The translations under genes and the position numbers were made by a program. Below, in pieces: positions 43,257 to 54,843 of a stretch of 64,000 nt of DNA. This stretch comes from Apodospora peruviana. Lineage: Eukaryota > Ascomycota > Sordariomycetes > Sordariales > Lasiosphaeriaceae. The notes under the pieces were generated by a model. It saw only the letters and a list, made by a program, of their open reading frames with translations. It ran no database searches and had not been told where the DNA came from. The stretch's first letter is position 1, and each line of letters starts with the position of its first letter. The stretch is from assembly GCA_033439685.1 (NCBI GenBank), contig JAUEDM010000002.1:5146001-5210000 (forward strand). The letters run 5' to 3'.

Positions 43257-45187
43257 AGATGGATTTAGCGATGACATATTTCAAGGATCATGGTGAAACG
43301 GCACTGTCAGGAAGACATAAAAAAAGTCGGGTCCATCTTATGCTTTTCTTATCTTTTCTTAACTCTTTTAAGCAGGGTTTGGTGTTTGGGAGTCTTGGTT
43401 TTCCTAGTCGGGAGGTACATTTCTCACAGTTGAGATATAGGCGTCGTTCATCTTGGATTTCTGGTGACGAAAAGGGTTCTTCAGTTTGTCGGGTTTATCT
43501 GACTGAAGAGGAGGTACGGGTTCGAGTCTGGTTGATCGACTTGCAAGGGGGGATTGTCAACATGGTCATGTTGAAGGCGCTGAGAATAGGGGCTTTCGGA
43601 GCTCCCACAATTTGTGTTATATGGTATTGAATATGTACGAATACCCTGTACATACCCGCTGGACGATAGTGGGAAGGCGGCAGAGGCTTTGTTTTCAGGT
43701 CTGCGATGCTAAAATGAAGCTGTTCAGGGGAAGTTAGCTCTATTATGATTTGCTGGGCGATCCGTGGACATTGATGTGAAAAGACTCGGGTTTCGATGCA
43801 TGGATTCCTACGGAGTTTTAGTCCGCGGGAACATGATCTCGGCCCAAACTGTGCCTTGATTAACTCAGTTCGGTTTTCGCGTTCGCGGCTCCTTTCCGCG
43901 CCCTTCTGCCTGTCCTGAATCTTGGTCGAGCTACGTTCCATTGCATCCTGATGAGACGCATTAGTGCCGGGGAAGAGGGCACCTATGGACGGGCCCGTAT
44001 TTGAGACGTTCTTGGTTTGCACTTTGTCCTCGTGTGCTTACAGGTATAATGCACTTTTATATGTATTTGACTTTTTCTTTTTTACGTTTTGGTCTTTGGA
44101 TGAAAGGACTGCAGGGTTTCCCCAGGACATTTCCCTTCTCGCGACTCCCGGTCCAGCCGCTCGTCCTTCAGCAATGTACCTGATTTATAGTGACCTCCAT
44201 AGGCGATCCCCGTCCCTGCTGCGAACTGATTGAGTGAAAGCGGCTGCGCGTTGACGCACGGCACACCACACGTCGGCCATATTCCACGTTCGCTGCAGGC
44301 ACGGTCAGCAGCAATCAGGGCAGAGAAAGCACCGCGACCCGACAGCCATTTAGATCGCGTTGCGTGCCTCAAAGATCTGCATTATAGCCAACTTGGGCCT
44401 TAAGTTCCAGCTTTTTTTTCTTCGGCTGCCAACTGCAACGCGCATCCATGGATACGAAGCCCCGACTACCTACCTGACTCCAGCTTCCTTCGCCCATACC
44501 CCGCGGAAACGAAATCACGACGTGAAACCAGCAAGTTCCGTCCGCCCCGGCACTTGACCTTTATCCTTACTCTTTCCTTTTGCCCTCCATTCTGGCCGCA
44601 TTGTTTGTGGCCCACGAACAAACGAACGTACCAAGTGAAGGAACCGGGGTTTCGGGATCTGGAGGCTCAGGTTGCTTTCCCCAGATTGGCACCCTTGCGA
44701 CCCTGCCGACCCTCGACCAAGTGAGACAGGACGACGAAAAAAAAAGAGCCATCCTCAGTCCTGCTGTGCGAGCTCACCACTCGACTCTATCAGATTTTCT
44801 TTTGGCAGGTATCTGCTCTCTATCGGAATCGAGATCTTGACGAACGATTGCCCTTCCTGTACCGCCCTGGTCAACAGAGGCATACTACAGGAGACGGGCG
44901 CCCTCTCCTCCCAGACGCGAACCCCATCCGATCCGAACCGAGCTCCTGAGGCGAGCTTCTCGAACCAGGCGGGAATGAGAAGCTCATTGTTAAGCCGACA
45001 TCCGCCGCCCACCCCCAATTAGTCTTCCCTTGTCTTAACGTCCCCGACCAGTCCTACGACGGCTAGCGAAATCTCTTGGCTCGGTCGAGCATTGGGCTTG
45101 TGCGGAGGAAACACTGCTGGGCTGGGACTGCTGTCCCCGACTTGGACCCTGACCCAGACCCGGTTGGGCCGAACCGCAGGCAAGAAA
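43257..45187. other. Intergenic region and long leader of the kinase gene
   Basis: 1.9 kb with no recognisable gene. The part nearest the kinase start has several short frames and probably includes a long 5' UTR. Confidence 0.45.
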
Positions 45188-48100
45188 ATGGCACCGAATG
45201 CGTCAGGGACGAGCTCAACGGACCGATCATATCATGGAGCCAACGGCAAGGCAGTCGTGGCGGCAAAGATGCCGGGCACCCCACGTCGAAATACGGACCA
45301 CAGACAAGAGAAGGCCGTGCAAGATCCGGGATTGAAAGACTACGTATGTTTCCCCCCTTTGTTCCCCTTGTCATATATCGTATAAGGCTTAACGGGCTCT
45401 CCACCTTTGTGACCATGGCTCGTCCCGCCCGGGTCTGGGGCTGATGGTGTGGATGGCGGATAGAGCCACAACTGCCCAGGCATCTCCTACATTGCATTAC
45501 ATATGCACCACACCCCTCCTCGATTTTTCCAAGTGGCTTACGAAAAGCACCCGAGTTTCTTTGTTTTGGAGATGCGACCCATGCACTTGCTGTGTGGGCT
45601 ACGGATGGTTTTGTGAGACATGGCTGACGTATATATTGGGTTGTGTTTTCTAGCGACTCGGCGACTGCATCGGGAAAGGTGCCTTTGGCTCTGTATACAA
45701 GGCCTTCAATTGGGGTACGGGCGAGGCCGTGGCCGTCAAGCAGATCAAGCTGGTGGACGTTCCCAAGAGCGAACTTCGTATGATAGAGGTAAGCAGGTCA
45801 AAGCAGTACCACTGGACGTTAGGTTCTTGTCATGCTAATAATAACTTTAGGCTGAAATCGACCTCTTGAAAAACCTCCATGTAGGTTGACAGCCAATGAG
45901 GATTCTGGGAGAAACTAACGAGGCTATGTAGCATGACAATATTGTGAAATATATCGGCTTTGTCAAGTCGGCAGATTGCTTAAACATCATCCTAGAGTTT
46001 GTCAACCTCATCACATAACATTTGCTGCAGACAATAACACGTTGTGTGACAGATACTGTGAGAATGGGTCACTACACTCGATTTGTAAAGCGTACGGAAA
46101 GTTTCCCGAGAACCTTGTTGGTGTATACATGACCCAGGTTCTCCAGGGTCTGCACTATTTGCACGACCAGGGTGTCATACACCGGGATATCAAAGGAGCC
46201 AACATATTGACCACCAAGGACGGCACAGTCAAGCTCGCTGATTTTGGTGTGTCAACAAGCACGCTGGCTGGCCCGGACAAAGAAGCTCAGGTGGTAGGGA
46301 CGCCATACTGGATGGCCCCTGAAATCATCCAGCTTTCCGGTGCCACGTCATCGTCCGATATCTGGAGTGTCGGTTGTACAGTGATAGAACTGTTGCAAGG
46401 GAAGCCGCCATATCACAACCTAGCGGCAATGCCAGCTCTGTTTGCAATTGTAAATGATGACCACCCTCCTCTTCCAGAAGGGGTCTCACCTGTTAGTCAT
46501 CTCCGCTCAAAATGAGAGATAAAGCCCATGCTAATATCTTGCTGGACAGGCCGCTCGCGACTTCCTGATGCAATGTTTTCAGAAGGACCCCAACCTCAGA
46601 GTATCAGCCCGAAAATTACTACGACACGCTTGGATCACCGGCTGCCGAAGGAGCGACGCGCCCGTTTCCAAGGCGCCGGCCAATTTCAGTCAGGCAGTTG
46701 AGGAGGTGAAGCAGTGGAACAAGGCCCTCAAGTCCTCCGAGAACAACCTCAGGGCATCTGCCGGCTCGGACAACGGCGGGCCCCCGATGCAGCCAAACCG
46801 TTTTCACCCGTCGGAACCTCATCGCGCGAATTTGACAACCCCTGTCAAGGGGCCCCTGGTGCTTGCGAAGCCCAGGCCCACGGCTGAAGCATTCAGGTCA
46901 CCTGAGCTTGCGGACGACGATAACTGGGATAACGACTTCGCGACAACGATATCGCCTAGCGCCCTCCATCTTCCTCACATCAAGGGGCAAGACAACTTTG
47001 GAGGTCTTTTGTCGTCGGATCGTCTGAAGGCCTTTGCATCGATAGATGCGCAACGGGAGGACTCGGAGAACTGGGACGGCAGTTTTGACGGTGAGCTCTT
47101 GACCATTAAAGGTCTCAAGCACTGGTCCGAGCCAGATCCACAAGAGCAAACGATCCGGCCTCTTCCCAAGAAGACAGAGAAAGCAGCCGCTGCAGAATCA
47201 AAGGCACACAGCCAGGGCCAGGGCCACAGACGCCAGAAGAGCAGCAAGGCGCCTGTATCAACCGGTGGGGCCCACCCCAAATCGCCCGTGAAATCTCAGT
47301 TTGGCGGTAGATTCGAGCTCCCACCACGCCCTGTTATGCAATATCGAGAACAGTCCATAGAAGACTTTTCCGATCTCTTTGGCGACAATGTCAATGTATT
47401 TAACAATAGGTCGAACATCGCCGTCAAGGACACCCCCCAGCTTTTCCATCTCTCAGATCTTACCAGCCTGCCGCGGTCCACGCAATCGCCTGTCGGGGGG
47501 AGTATGCGCCGTCCTCCGTCTTCTAGGAGGCCATCAGTTCTGCCGGATCAGCCTATGAGGAGGACGAGGTCCACCGTAGAGATCACCCAGTTCACCGAGA
47601 ACGAGGATGACGAGGACTTTTCTGACATCTTTGGCGGAGGAGACCCCCTTGCAGAGTCCGAGGAGAGCGACCGAGGATCGGAAGATGGCCAAGGTCAGCT
47701 CATGCTGCTCTCCAAGTTGTCCAACAATTCGTGGCTTGGCGACGATGAGGACGAGGACGACCCCTTCGCCATGATGGACCCGGGCTGGAACGAGATGGAC
47801 CTCGAGGCCAACATCGCTCGTGATCGGCAGGCGAGACTTGCCGAGAAGGTGGAGGAGTTGGTGAGGTCCATGAAGACGACGGAGGGTGAAGATATCCTGT
47901 CTGAACTGGCCGAGGATCTGCTCAACCTTACGTTTGAGAGCCCCGAGGTGAAGGATCTTATCATCAGTGCCCATGGCTTGTTGCCGATACTGGAGATTCT
48001 CGAGCCTTGCACGGTGAAGAGTCGGCAACACATGATCTTGCATCTGCTAAAGATTGTCAATGCGGTATGTTTTTTGCTATAAACTTGTCTGGAGGGGAGG

Positions 48101-50418
48101 GCTCCTGTGTGCTGATAAAGTCGAAACCCAGATTATTTTGGATGATGTTGAGCTGCAAGAAAACTTGTGCTTTGTTGGTGGTATCCCCATCATCACAAAA
48201 TTCGCTGCTCGGCAGTATTCCAACGAGATCCGGCTGGAAGCTGCTGCGTTTGTGCGGCAAATGTACCAGACTTCTACACTCACGCTGCAAATGTTTGTCA
48301 GCGCTGGCGGACTGAATGTCTTGGTGGAGTTTCTCGACGAAGACTACGATAGCTCGCGGGATTTGGTCTTGATTGGTGTCAATGGCATTTGGAATGTCTT
48401 TGAGCTTCAGGCAAGTACCTACCGCTTTCTTTATGAAGTAAGCGAATATGTGGCTAATTCTCTCTTGCTTCTAGGGACCAACTCCCAAAAATGATTTCTG
48501 TAGAATATTTTCGCGGAGCAAGATCCTTGATCCTTTGGCCACAATTCTGCACAAGGTTTTGGACGAGGAGGAGAGGGCACTGTCTGAGCTAGTCGAGGGC
48601 CGCATCGTCAACATATTTTACCTCTTTTCTCAGGCAGAGAACTATGTCAAGGAGGTGGTGGCTGATCGTCAGGTTCTGAAAACCGTTCTCAAGGATCTCA
48701 GACGAATGACTCCGTCGCATCAGATAACCATGCTCAAGTTCATCAAGAACTTGTCCATGTTATCTACCACACTGGAGTCACTACACTCGGCCGATGCGAT
48801 CGACTTTCTTATCGATGTGCTCAGCCACTCGATGAAGAGAGGTCAGAATAACTTCCGGGAGATTTCTAACCAGGTGCTCAACACCATGTTCAACCTCTGC
48901 CGGCTCAGCAAAGAGCGACAGGAGTATGCTGCCAGCAACGGCATCATCCCCCTTCTTCTGAAGATCATGACAACCGACCGGCCACCAAAGGAATTTGTTC
49001 TGCCTATCCTGTGCGATATGGCCCACTCCGGCAGCAAGGGGAGGAGATACCTCTGGCAAAACAACGGCCTGGACTTTTACGTCTCTCTTCTGGCGGACCA
49101 GTACTGGCAGGTCACCGCGCTCGATGCCATATTCGTTTGGCTGCAGGAGGAGACGGCCAAGGTGGAGAACCACCTGCTGGAAGGCAGCTTCACCACGGCC
49201 ATCACCTCCTGTTTCAACACGACCAAGACGAGCGCCTTCGACCCGAACCTGCTCGAGCCTTTGCTCAAAGTCCTCCGTCTGAGCCCGTCGGTGGCCGCGT
49301 CTCTCGCCAAGGCGGAGATGTACGCCGGCATCGCGCAGAAGCTGAGCCACAAGAAGGCCATCGTGCGGCTGAACCTGCTCCGTCTGGTGCGGAACATCAT
49401 GGACGGCTGCGAGGCCAACAACACCTCGATGGCAACAGCATCGGCAGTCAGCACGTCGAGCACCGGACGGCAGCTGCGTATCCTGTTTGACGACATCCAG
49501 AAGCTGGCCGACAAGGACTCGGCGGTGCTGGTGCGCAATCTTGCGTCCGAGCTTGTTAGGAGTCATATCGATTTTGAGTTACAGCACGACGCCATGTCAT
49601 CGGTGGGTGCTTTGGGGATTGGGTCAGGCAGCAGCAGCATCACAAGCGGCGGCGGCGGCGGGAACAGCAACGGAGGATATAATTCGGGCTCAGGCTCGGC
49701 GGCGGGTGGTTCGCGGTCGCGTTCCGGCCCCCCGAAGCGGCGCACAACGAGCTATACGCCGCCGAGTCTCCAGCACTCGAGCATATCCATGCCGCCAACG
49801 CCAACGCACGGACACGCACGCCGGCCAACGTCGTCCTCGGCGTTTATCGAAGTCGCGGCCACGCCGAAACGGACTGCCGTGTCGATGGCGCACGAGCGTG
49901 ACGCGGGGCTGTATCGGCCGCGCAGCCGGGATGGCGGCATCATCACAGCGATACCGCGACGTGTCAGCGGCGACACTACCAATAGCAGTAGCAGCAATCC
50001 CGGCTCGGCGTCTACTGCCGCCAAGAGCCGATTACCTCGGACGTCGATGACGCACTCATCACGGCCTAGTTTGTCTAGCGCGATTTCAGCGCCCAACGCT
50101 GCTATGCTGATGGGGACAGGAGGAAGGAGTGATAGCTCGTTGAGCAATAAGGAGAATTATGGTGGTTCGCGGATACGGTCTGGGAGTGACCGTTCGGTCA
50201 CCGGTGGTGGTGGTGGGCAGGGGTATGCTGTCTCGCCTACTACTACTACGAACCCTACCGGGGAGATTTATTACTCTGGTGGTGGCGGTAGTCAAGGAGG
50301 GCAGCAGCAAAGACCGCAGAGCAGTAGTAGCAGGGAAACGTCGACAACAACAACAACGAACGGGAACTCTTCCAAGCGACGGAATCGAGCGCCTAGCTCG
50401 GATTTGAGGTGGTCTTAG
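45188..50418 (+). CDS. sepH: Septation initiation network kinase, SepH/Cdc7 (Cdc15/Hippo-like) type
   Basis: Eight exons: 45188-45343, 45654-45788, 45851-45880, 45932-45996, 46053-46491, 46550-48064, 48132-48410 and 48475-50418, giving 1520 residues. The intron after 48410 is GC-AG (GCAAGT). SepH/Cdc7 kinases start the septation cascade at the spindle pole body and activate the Sid1/Sid2-type kinases. The kinase domain is near residues 53-310: GKGAFGSVYKA, VAVKQIKL with the ATP lysine, VIHRDIKGANIL, LADFGVS, VGTPYWMAPEI, SDIWSVGCT. A disordered acidic linker follows, containing two DDxDFxDxFGG-like motifs, then an ARM/HEAT-like helical region (about 860-1230). The C-terminus is Gly/Ser-rich. 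The frame stays open for 143 codons beyond the TAG at 50416, so the true C-terminus may be longer (see findings). Confidence 0.93.
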
Positions 50419-50850
50419 GGAGGCCGCCGTCATCATCATCAGAACCGAGCACAGGCGCAGCAGCAGCAGCAGCAGCAGGTAAAGTCACCTACCACTAGTC
50501 CGAGACTGAGTGTTCGTGGCAGCGCAGTCCAGGGTTTAAGCGGTCCCGTTCCAAGTCTAGGTGCAGGTTTGGTTTTTGGAAATGGTTCGCGTCATCATCA
50601 TGGTGGTGGTGTCAGTGAGCCTAGAGGACAGCCAGAGCAGCAACAGCAGCAGGATAGTAGTGGTGTCTCTGGGGTAAGAGGTAGTAGAAGAAGAGGAGGA
50701 CTGGGTACAGGTAGCACCACTACCACTGATGCTTCTGCTACGACTACTCATCGTGGTCGCGTAAGGGCGGAAGAGTCGCCGGGAGAAGAGAGGAAAATCA
50801 GACGGGAGGACAAAGAGAAAAGCAGAAAGGATAATAAATCTGTAGTATAG
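50419..50850 (+). other. In-frame open extension beyond the kinase stop codon
   Basis: Directly after TAG the kinase frame continues for 143 sense codons to a second TAG (50848-50850). The translation keeps the composition of the kinase tail: a His/Gln start with seven CAG codons, KSPTTSPRLSVRGS, PSLGAGLVFGNGS, a Gln run, then Arg/Glu/Lys-rich residues. It may be the ancestral C-terminus cut off by a nonsense change, a readthrough extension, or an assembly error. Confidence 0.5.
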
Positions 50851-50893
50851 ACAACATGAAGAGGAAAGGGGTTGTGTGTGATGAAGGAACTGA

Positions 50894-50896
<3 letters not shown>

Positions 50897-50967
<71 letters not shown>

Positions 50968-50990
50968 ACACACACGCGCGTGCGCGCACA
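50897..50990. repeat. Compound microsatellite (CT)28 then (CA)n and CG-alternating tract
   Basis: An uninterrupted CT run at 50897-50953 (57 nt) passes into CACACA, ATACACAC and GCGCGTGCGCGC. The purine/pyrimidine asymmetry then alternating CA/CG could favour triplex or Z-DNA structure. Probably in the kinase 3' UTR. Confidence 0.95.
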
Positions 50991-51321
50991 AAAGATATGA
51001 TGTGTTGATGACTGTCTTGCATGTTTTACAGGCGGGTGATGGCGGGCTGGCATATGGAAATACTGGAATAGGGTACCTTTTGATAGAGAACAAGAATGAT
51101 CGCTTTGGCGGTAGAAAAGATTTTTTTTTTTACGTGGTTCTTTCCTTCGGCGCCTTCTTGTGCCTACCTGGTTGATGATTACGATTAACTTGACTGAGCG
51201 TGCACTGTTATTGGCGGTTTCTATATAGTATATACAGCCAGACCTGGTGAAATTCGGCTGAGGGGAGCGAATAAGATAACGGGGATCTGGGTTATGATTG
51301 GACAATCGGATTAGATCTAAT

Positions 51322-51400
51322 GAGGTGGTCTCGAGGGACTGTAGGAATGCTTCCCAGGCTGTAGTACATCTAACCCTGAAACTTTTCTCGAGACCACCTC
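51322..51400. repeat. Perfect 14-bp inverted repeat, 51-nt loop
   Basis: GAGGTGGTCTCGAG at 51322-51335 and its exact reverse complement CTCGAGACCACCTC at 51387-51400. It could form a strong hairpin in DNA or RNA. No coding frame spans it. Confidence 0.9.
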
Positions 51401-51839
51401 TTTTTACATATAGTAGCAACTGACTTTGATTTCGGCCTCGAACACGGGTCGGTACGGGTTATTAGTAAACACCAAATTTGCTTAAAATGATCAGAGATAT
51501 CAAACCGTTCTTGTACAGATAACTGGTGAAGCTGTGGTCATTAGTGTAAGGTACGGATTAGTGTCGGGTTGTCGTCATTTTTGAGTACTAGGTAAGTACC
51601 GCTGTGGCTCGACAGGGGTGTAGCAGCCCGCTCGACCATTGTCCGTCCGCCGAACGAGATGCCAGCTGTCGCGAACCTCAACTTCCATCTCATTGCAACC
51701 AGCATAACCACCGTCAGACGCGTAACTCCGTACTAACACCAACAAAATCGATAACTAATTACACGAAAAACTGTTGTCGATTCATAGTAATCGACTACAG
51801 CTTCGAGACCCTTTACCTTTACTCTTTCTCAACAGACAG

Positions 51840-51859
51840 AGCTAGCTAGCTAGCTAGCT
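51840..51859. repeat. (AGCT)5 tetranucleotide repeat
   Basis: Five AGCT units ending about 20 nt before the ATG of the coiled-coil gene, so presumably in its 5' UTR. Self-complementary. Confidence 0.9.
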
Positions 51860-51879
51860 TAGCTATTAATCAACCAACG

Positions 51880-53757
51880 ATGGACGCAGAGGAGAAGGTC
51901 AAGGCCGAGAAGTTGGCTGCGGCCAAAAAGAGAGTATGTCTACTATCTCTGTCCCCTCCTGGATCAAGTCGGAAATCTGACGTTTAGCAAATTAGGTCGA
52001 GCAGATGAAGAAGGCGAAAGCCAAGAAGGCTGGCGGCGGCAGCGGTAGCAAGAAAGACGATGCTCCTCAAGCGGCTGCCGACAACGCACCATCATCAAAA
52101 GACACGAACACCGAAACAGCAGTAGCCGCCGACTCTAGTCCGGCGAACAATAACGAGGAAGAGGAGCAGCCCACGTCTCCAAGCCCCCTGTCGACGCCCT
52201 CGCTCGCGCAGCAATCCAAGGCGCGGTCGACATCGTTCCGGAAGGCCTCCATTTCTACCGGCGGACCCCTGTCGCCGGGCATACTCTCTCCCGCTGCTGC
52301 GGAAGGCGAGACCGCGCCAGAGATCTACAGGAAACATGTGACGAGGATAGAGGAGCTAGAAAGAGAAAATAAGCGGCTGACGAAAGAGGCGACGGACGCG
52401 GAGAAGCGGTGGCAGAAGGCGGAGGAGGAGCTGGCAGATTTGAGGGATGGTGAGGACGAAAATGGTGCTAGTAAAGGCCAGGACGCGGCGTCGGAGAAGC
52501 TTGTGCGTAATTCATTACTTCCTCGGTGGTTCGATCTTTGGAGGGAATACTGACAGTGGTACACCCACACAGAGAAACGAGCTCGCGGCCTTACAGCGCC
52601 AAAACGCTCTTTTACAATCACAAATCTCCTCGTCAGGCGGCGCGCGGGGTGGTGGTAGTCACGGGTCCTCACCATCCACATCCATGCCGTCAGGTGCATC
52701 ACCACTGCCGGCCGTCGCCGAGCTCGAGGCGCAACTCCAGTCCAAGTCGGCGACCATCGAAACCATGGAGCTCGAGATGTCCCGGCTGCGCGCGCAGGCC
52801 GAACGGCTGGCCGTTTCCGCATCACAGCCCTCGGACCAGATCACCGCGCTGGAAGAAAAGCTCGCGAGGGCGGAAAAGGCGGCTGCGCTCGCGCAGCGCG
52901 AGTTAGCAGACTTAAAACGTAATCTCGAGCGCACAGCTGAAAAGGCTGTTAAGGAGGGTTCTGGGCGGGCGTCGGCCGAGACTAAGCTGCGCACGCTCGA
53001 GAGGGAATTGGCCGAGGTCACGGCGGCCAAGGAAGAGTTGACCAAAAAGAGCGAGGCGCTCGAGAAAAAGGTGGCTACGCTTACGATGCTTCATAAAGAG
53101 CAGGATGGCAGGACGCAGGGGCTGCGAAGAGACAAAGAGCGCTTGGAGAAGGAGCTTGTTGACCTGAAGGTTAAGCTTGACAAGGTTGAGGCGGAGAATG
53201 TGAGACTCAGGAAAATGGATGCTGCTGAGGGTGGTGGTGACGACGAGGGCGTGGATGAGTTGGAGAATGAGCGGAGTTCAAAGCTGGAGAGACGCGTCAG
53301 GGAGCTCGAGGCTGAGAACACGGATCTTCGCAGGGGGATATGGCATGAGCGAAGAAAAGAGATGCAAGTCGGACCGGACGGTGTTGCCGGTTTTGATGAT
53401 GTTGATCTTGGGGGTGGAAGTCATCAGCAATACAGAAAGGGCACCGGCGCTAGTGCTGGTGGTGGTGGTGGGATTGGTGATTTCCTTGCTAGCGGACTGG
53501 GCGTCTTGACCGGTGGTGGTGGCGGCGGTGATCAACACCATGGCCATGATGATGGCGGTGGTGGTCTGCTCGACGACGATGATATGGAGTTTGACGAAGA
53601 GGCGTTCCGCCGGGCGCAGGAGGAGGAGCAGAAGAAGCGGATTGAGCGCATCAAGGAGATCAAGAGGGGGTTGAAGAACTGGGAAGGGTGGAGGCTGGAC
53701 CTGGTCGAGAGTCGCATGGGTGGAGGCGAGGGGATTGGGGAAATTTTTGAGATTTGA
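51880..53757 (+). CDS. Coiled-coil protein ('M protein repeat' type, possible Golgi/vesicle tether)
   Basis: Three exons, 51880-51933, 51996-52502 and 52573-53757, give 581 residues. The N-terminus DAEEKVKAEKLAAAKKRVEQMKKAKAKK, split by the first intron, is a basic helix seen in fungal proteins annotated as 'M protein repeat protein'. A Ser/Pro/Glu linker follows, then long heptad coiled coils (about 115-170, 240-430) with repeated LE-xx-LAxAE patterns. A Gly/Asp/His-rich low-complexity stretch and a final acidic-to-basic helix (FDEEAFRRAQEEEQKKRIERIKEIKRGLKNWEGW) end the protein. Such proteins resemble golgins, but no GRIP or other targeting domain is visible, so that role is inference. Reading through the second intron would reach a stop after RNSLLPRWFDLWREY. 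Confidence 0.87.
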
Positions 53758-54843
53758 TTATCTTGGTGAAAGTGTTGTTTTTGTATTATTCTTACACAAT
53801 TGTATTTTCCTATAGACAGAGAACGGACAGCGGTTCGACAACCTATTACGTACGGTATTTACTGGACATTTGGTGTTAATATCGACAATTTACCTGATGG
53901 GAGTCGAGACGAGCTATTCTGGTGGGTTGGTGAACCAACCGCTTATAACTACCAGAAAACATGATATAAGCGCATCATGGTTTAAACCCACACAAGGTAT
54001 ACAGGTTCAATGGACATTAAAAGTATGTAGGTTATTGAAAGCCGTCGCTTAAAGTTAATCACATTCCTCATACGCACCTCATTTCTAATGTCTGAATGTC
54101 ATCCCCGTCCACCGGTTGGCATCTATCTCTCCTGTTGGCAGGCCTCAAGATTGTCTTGAAGTTTGACTTGGAAAAAACGGTTCAAACAACAAAAAGAAAA
54201 AGACTACCATCAATTCGTCATAGTAGTTTAGTTTTATCAGTTAACGTATCTGGTATTAAGGCCAGCGCCATCAAAGCCCGCTTCTTCCATCAATCACCCA
54301 TCATCGCCTCCTCTCCCACCGTCATGAGCACTTCCGTCTTGTCGTTTTGTATCTGTCATTCCGTTCCGAGTGATATATCGGGCATGGGTCCTTCCTTCGT
54401 TTTATAGGAGAAAGGAATCATCGCTAGCACTGTCCCGTCTCAGTTTCTCTGCAATCCACCCTCAAGTTTACAGGGGTTTCACCCCTTCCTTTTCTTTCAT
54501 TCTGCTTCCTCTTTTTATGGAAGTCTTGGGTATCATGCCTCCCCCACAAGCGGAACCTATAAAAAAAAGTGGTCCCTTCCATACCAGGTAGTCTTCCTAT
54601 CCTGTCCGTTCACCGCCTCTGAAACCTGTGTCAGGTATATGCATGTGTTGTGTGTGTGTGTGTGTGTTAGCCTCTATATCTAAGATTAGGGAGGCCTTCG
54701 ATAAATGCCCACTTATTTCGTGTCATTCGGAACCCTCTTTTTGGGCTCGGCTTAACGGGACCTGACACTGCGCCAACAGGTGTTGACGATTGGCTTCTTC
54801 GCCCTTAGACTCGTCGCCGGAGCCATACTCCTTGATTGGTCAG
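53758..54843. other. Convergent intergenic region with GT microsatellite
   Basis: 3' flanks of two converging genes. A (TG)n tract of about 20 nt lies at 54648-54667. No gene recognised. Confidence 0.5.

Larger units (their letters stand above)
50851..51879. other. Intergenic region with microsatellites and inverted repeat
   Basis: Between the kinase and the coiled-coil gene. It holds the CT/CA microsatellite, a 14-bp inverted repeat, TACGGATTA at 51552-51560, and an AGCT repeat before the next start. No gene seen. Confidence 0.5.

Noticed and set aside
43510..43535. GGTTCGAGTCTGG, another tRNA-like B box
   Set aside because: Only the T-loop resembles a tRNA; no acceptor or anticodon stem forms.
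48781..49566. 261-codon frame antisense to the kinase
   Set aside because: Shadow of the GC-rich kinase exon; no family resemblance.
50557..51093. Minus-strand frame with Arg/Glu dipeptide repeats
   Set aside because: Produced by translation of the CT microsatellite; no coding evidence around it.
52447..52572. Continuous frame across the second intron of the coiled-coil gene
   Set aside because: That frame enters from a different phase than exon 2; the GTGCGT...ACACAG intron joins SEKL to RNELAALQ and keeps the coiled-coil heptads.
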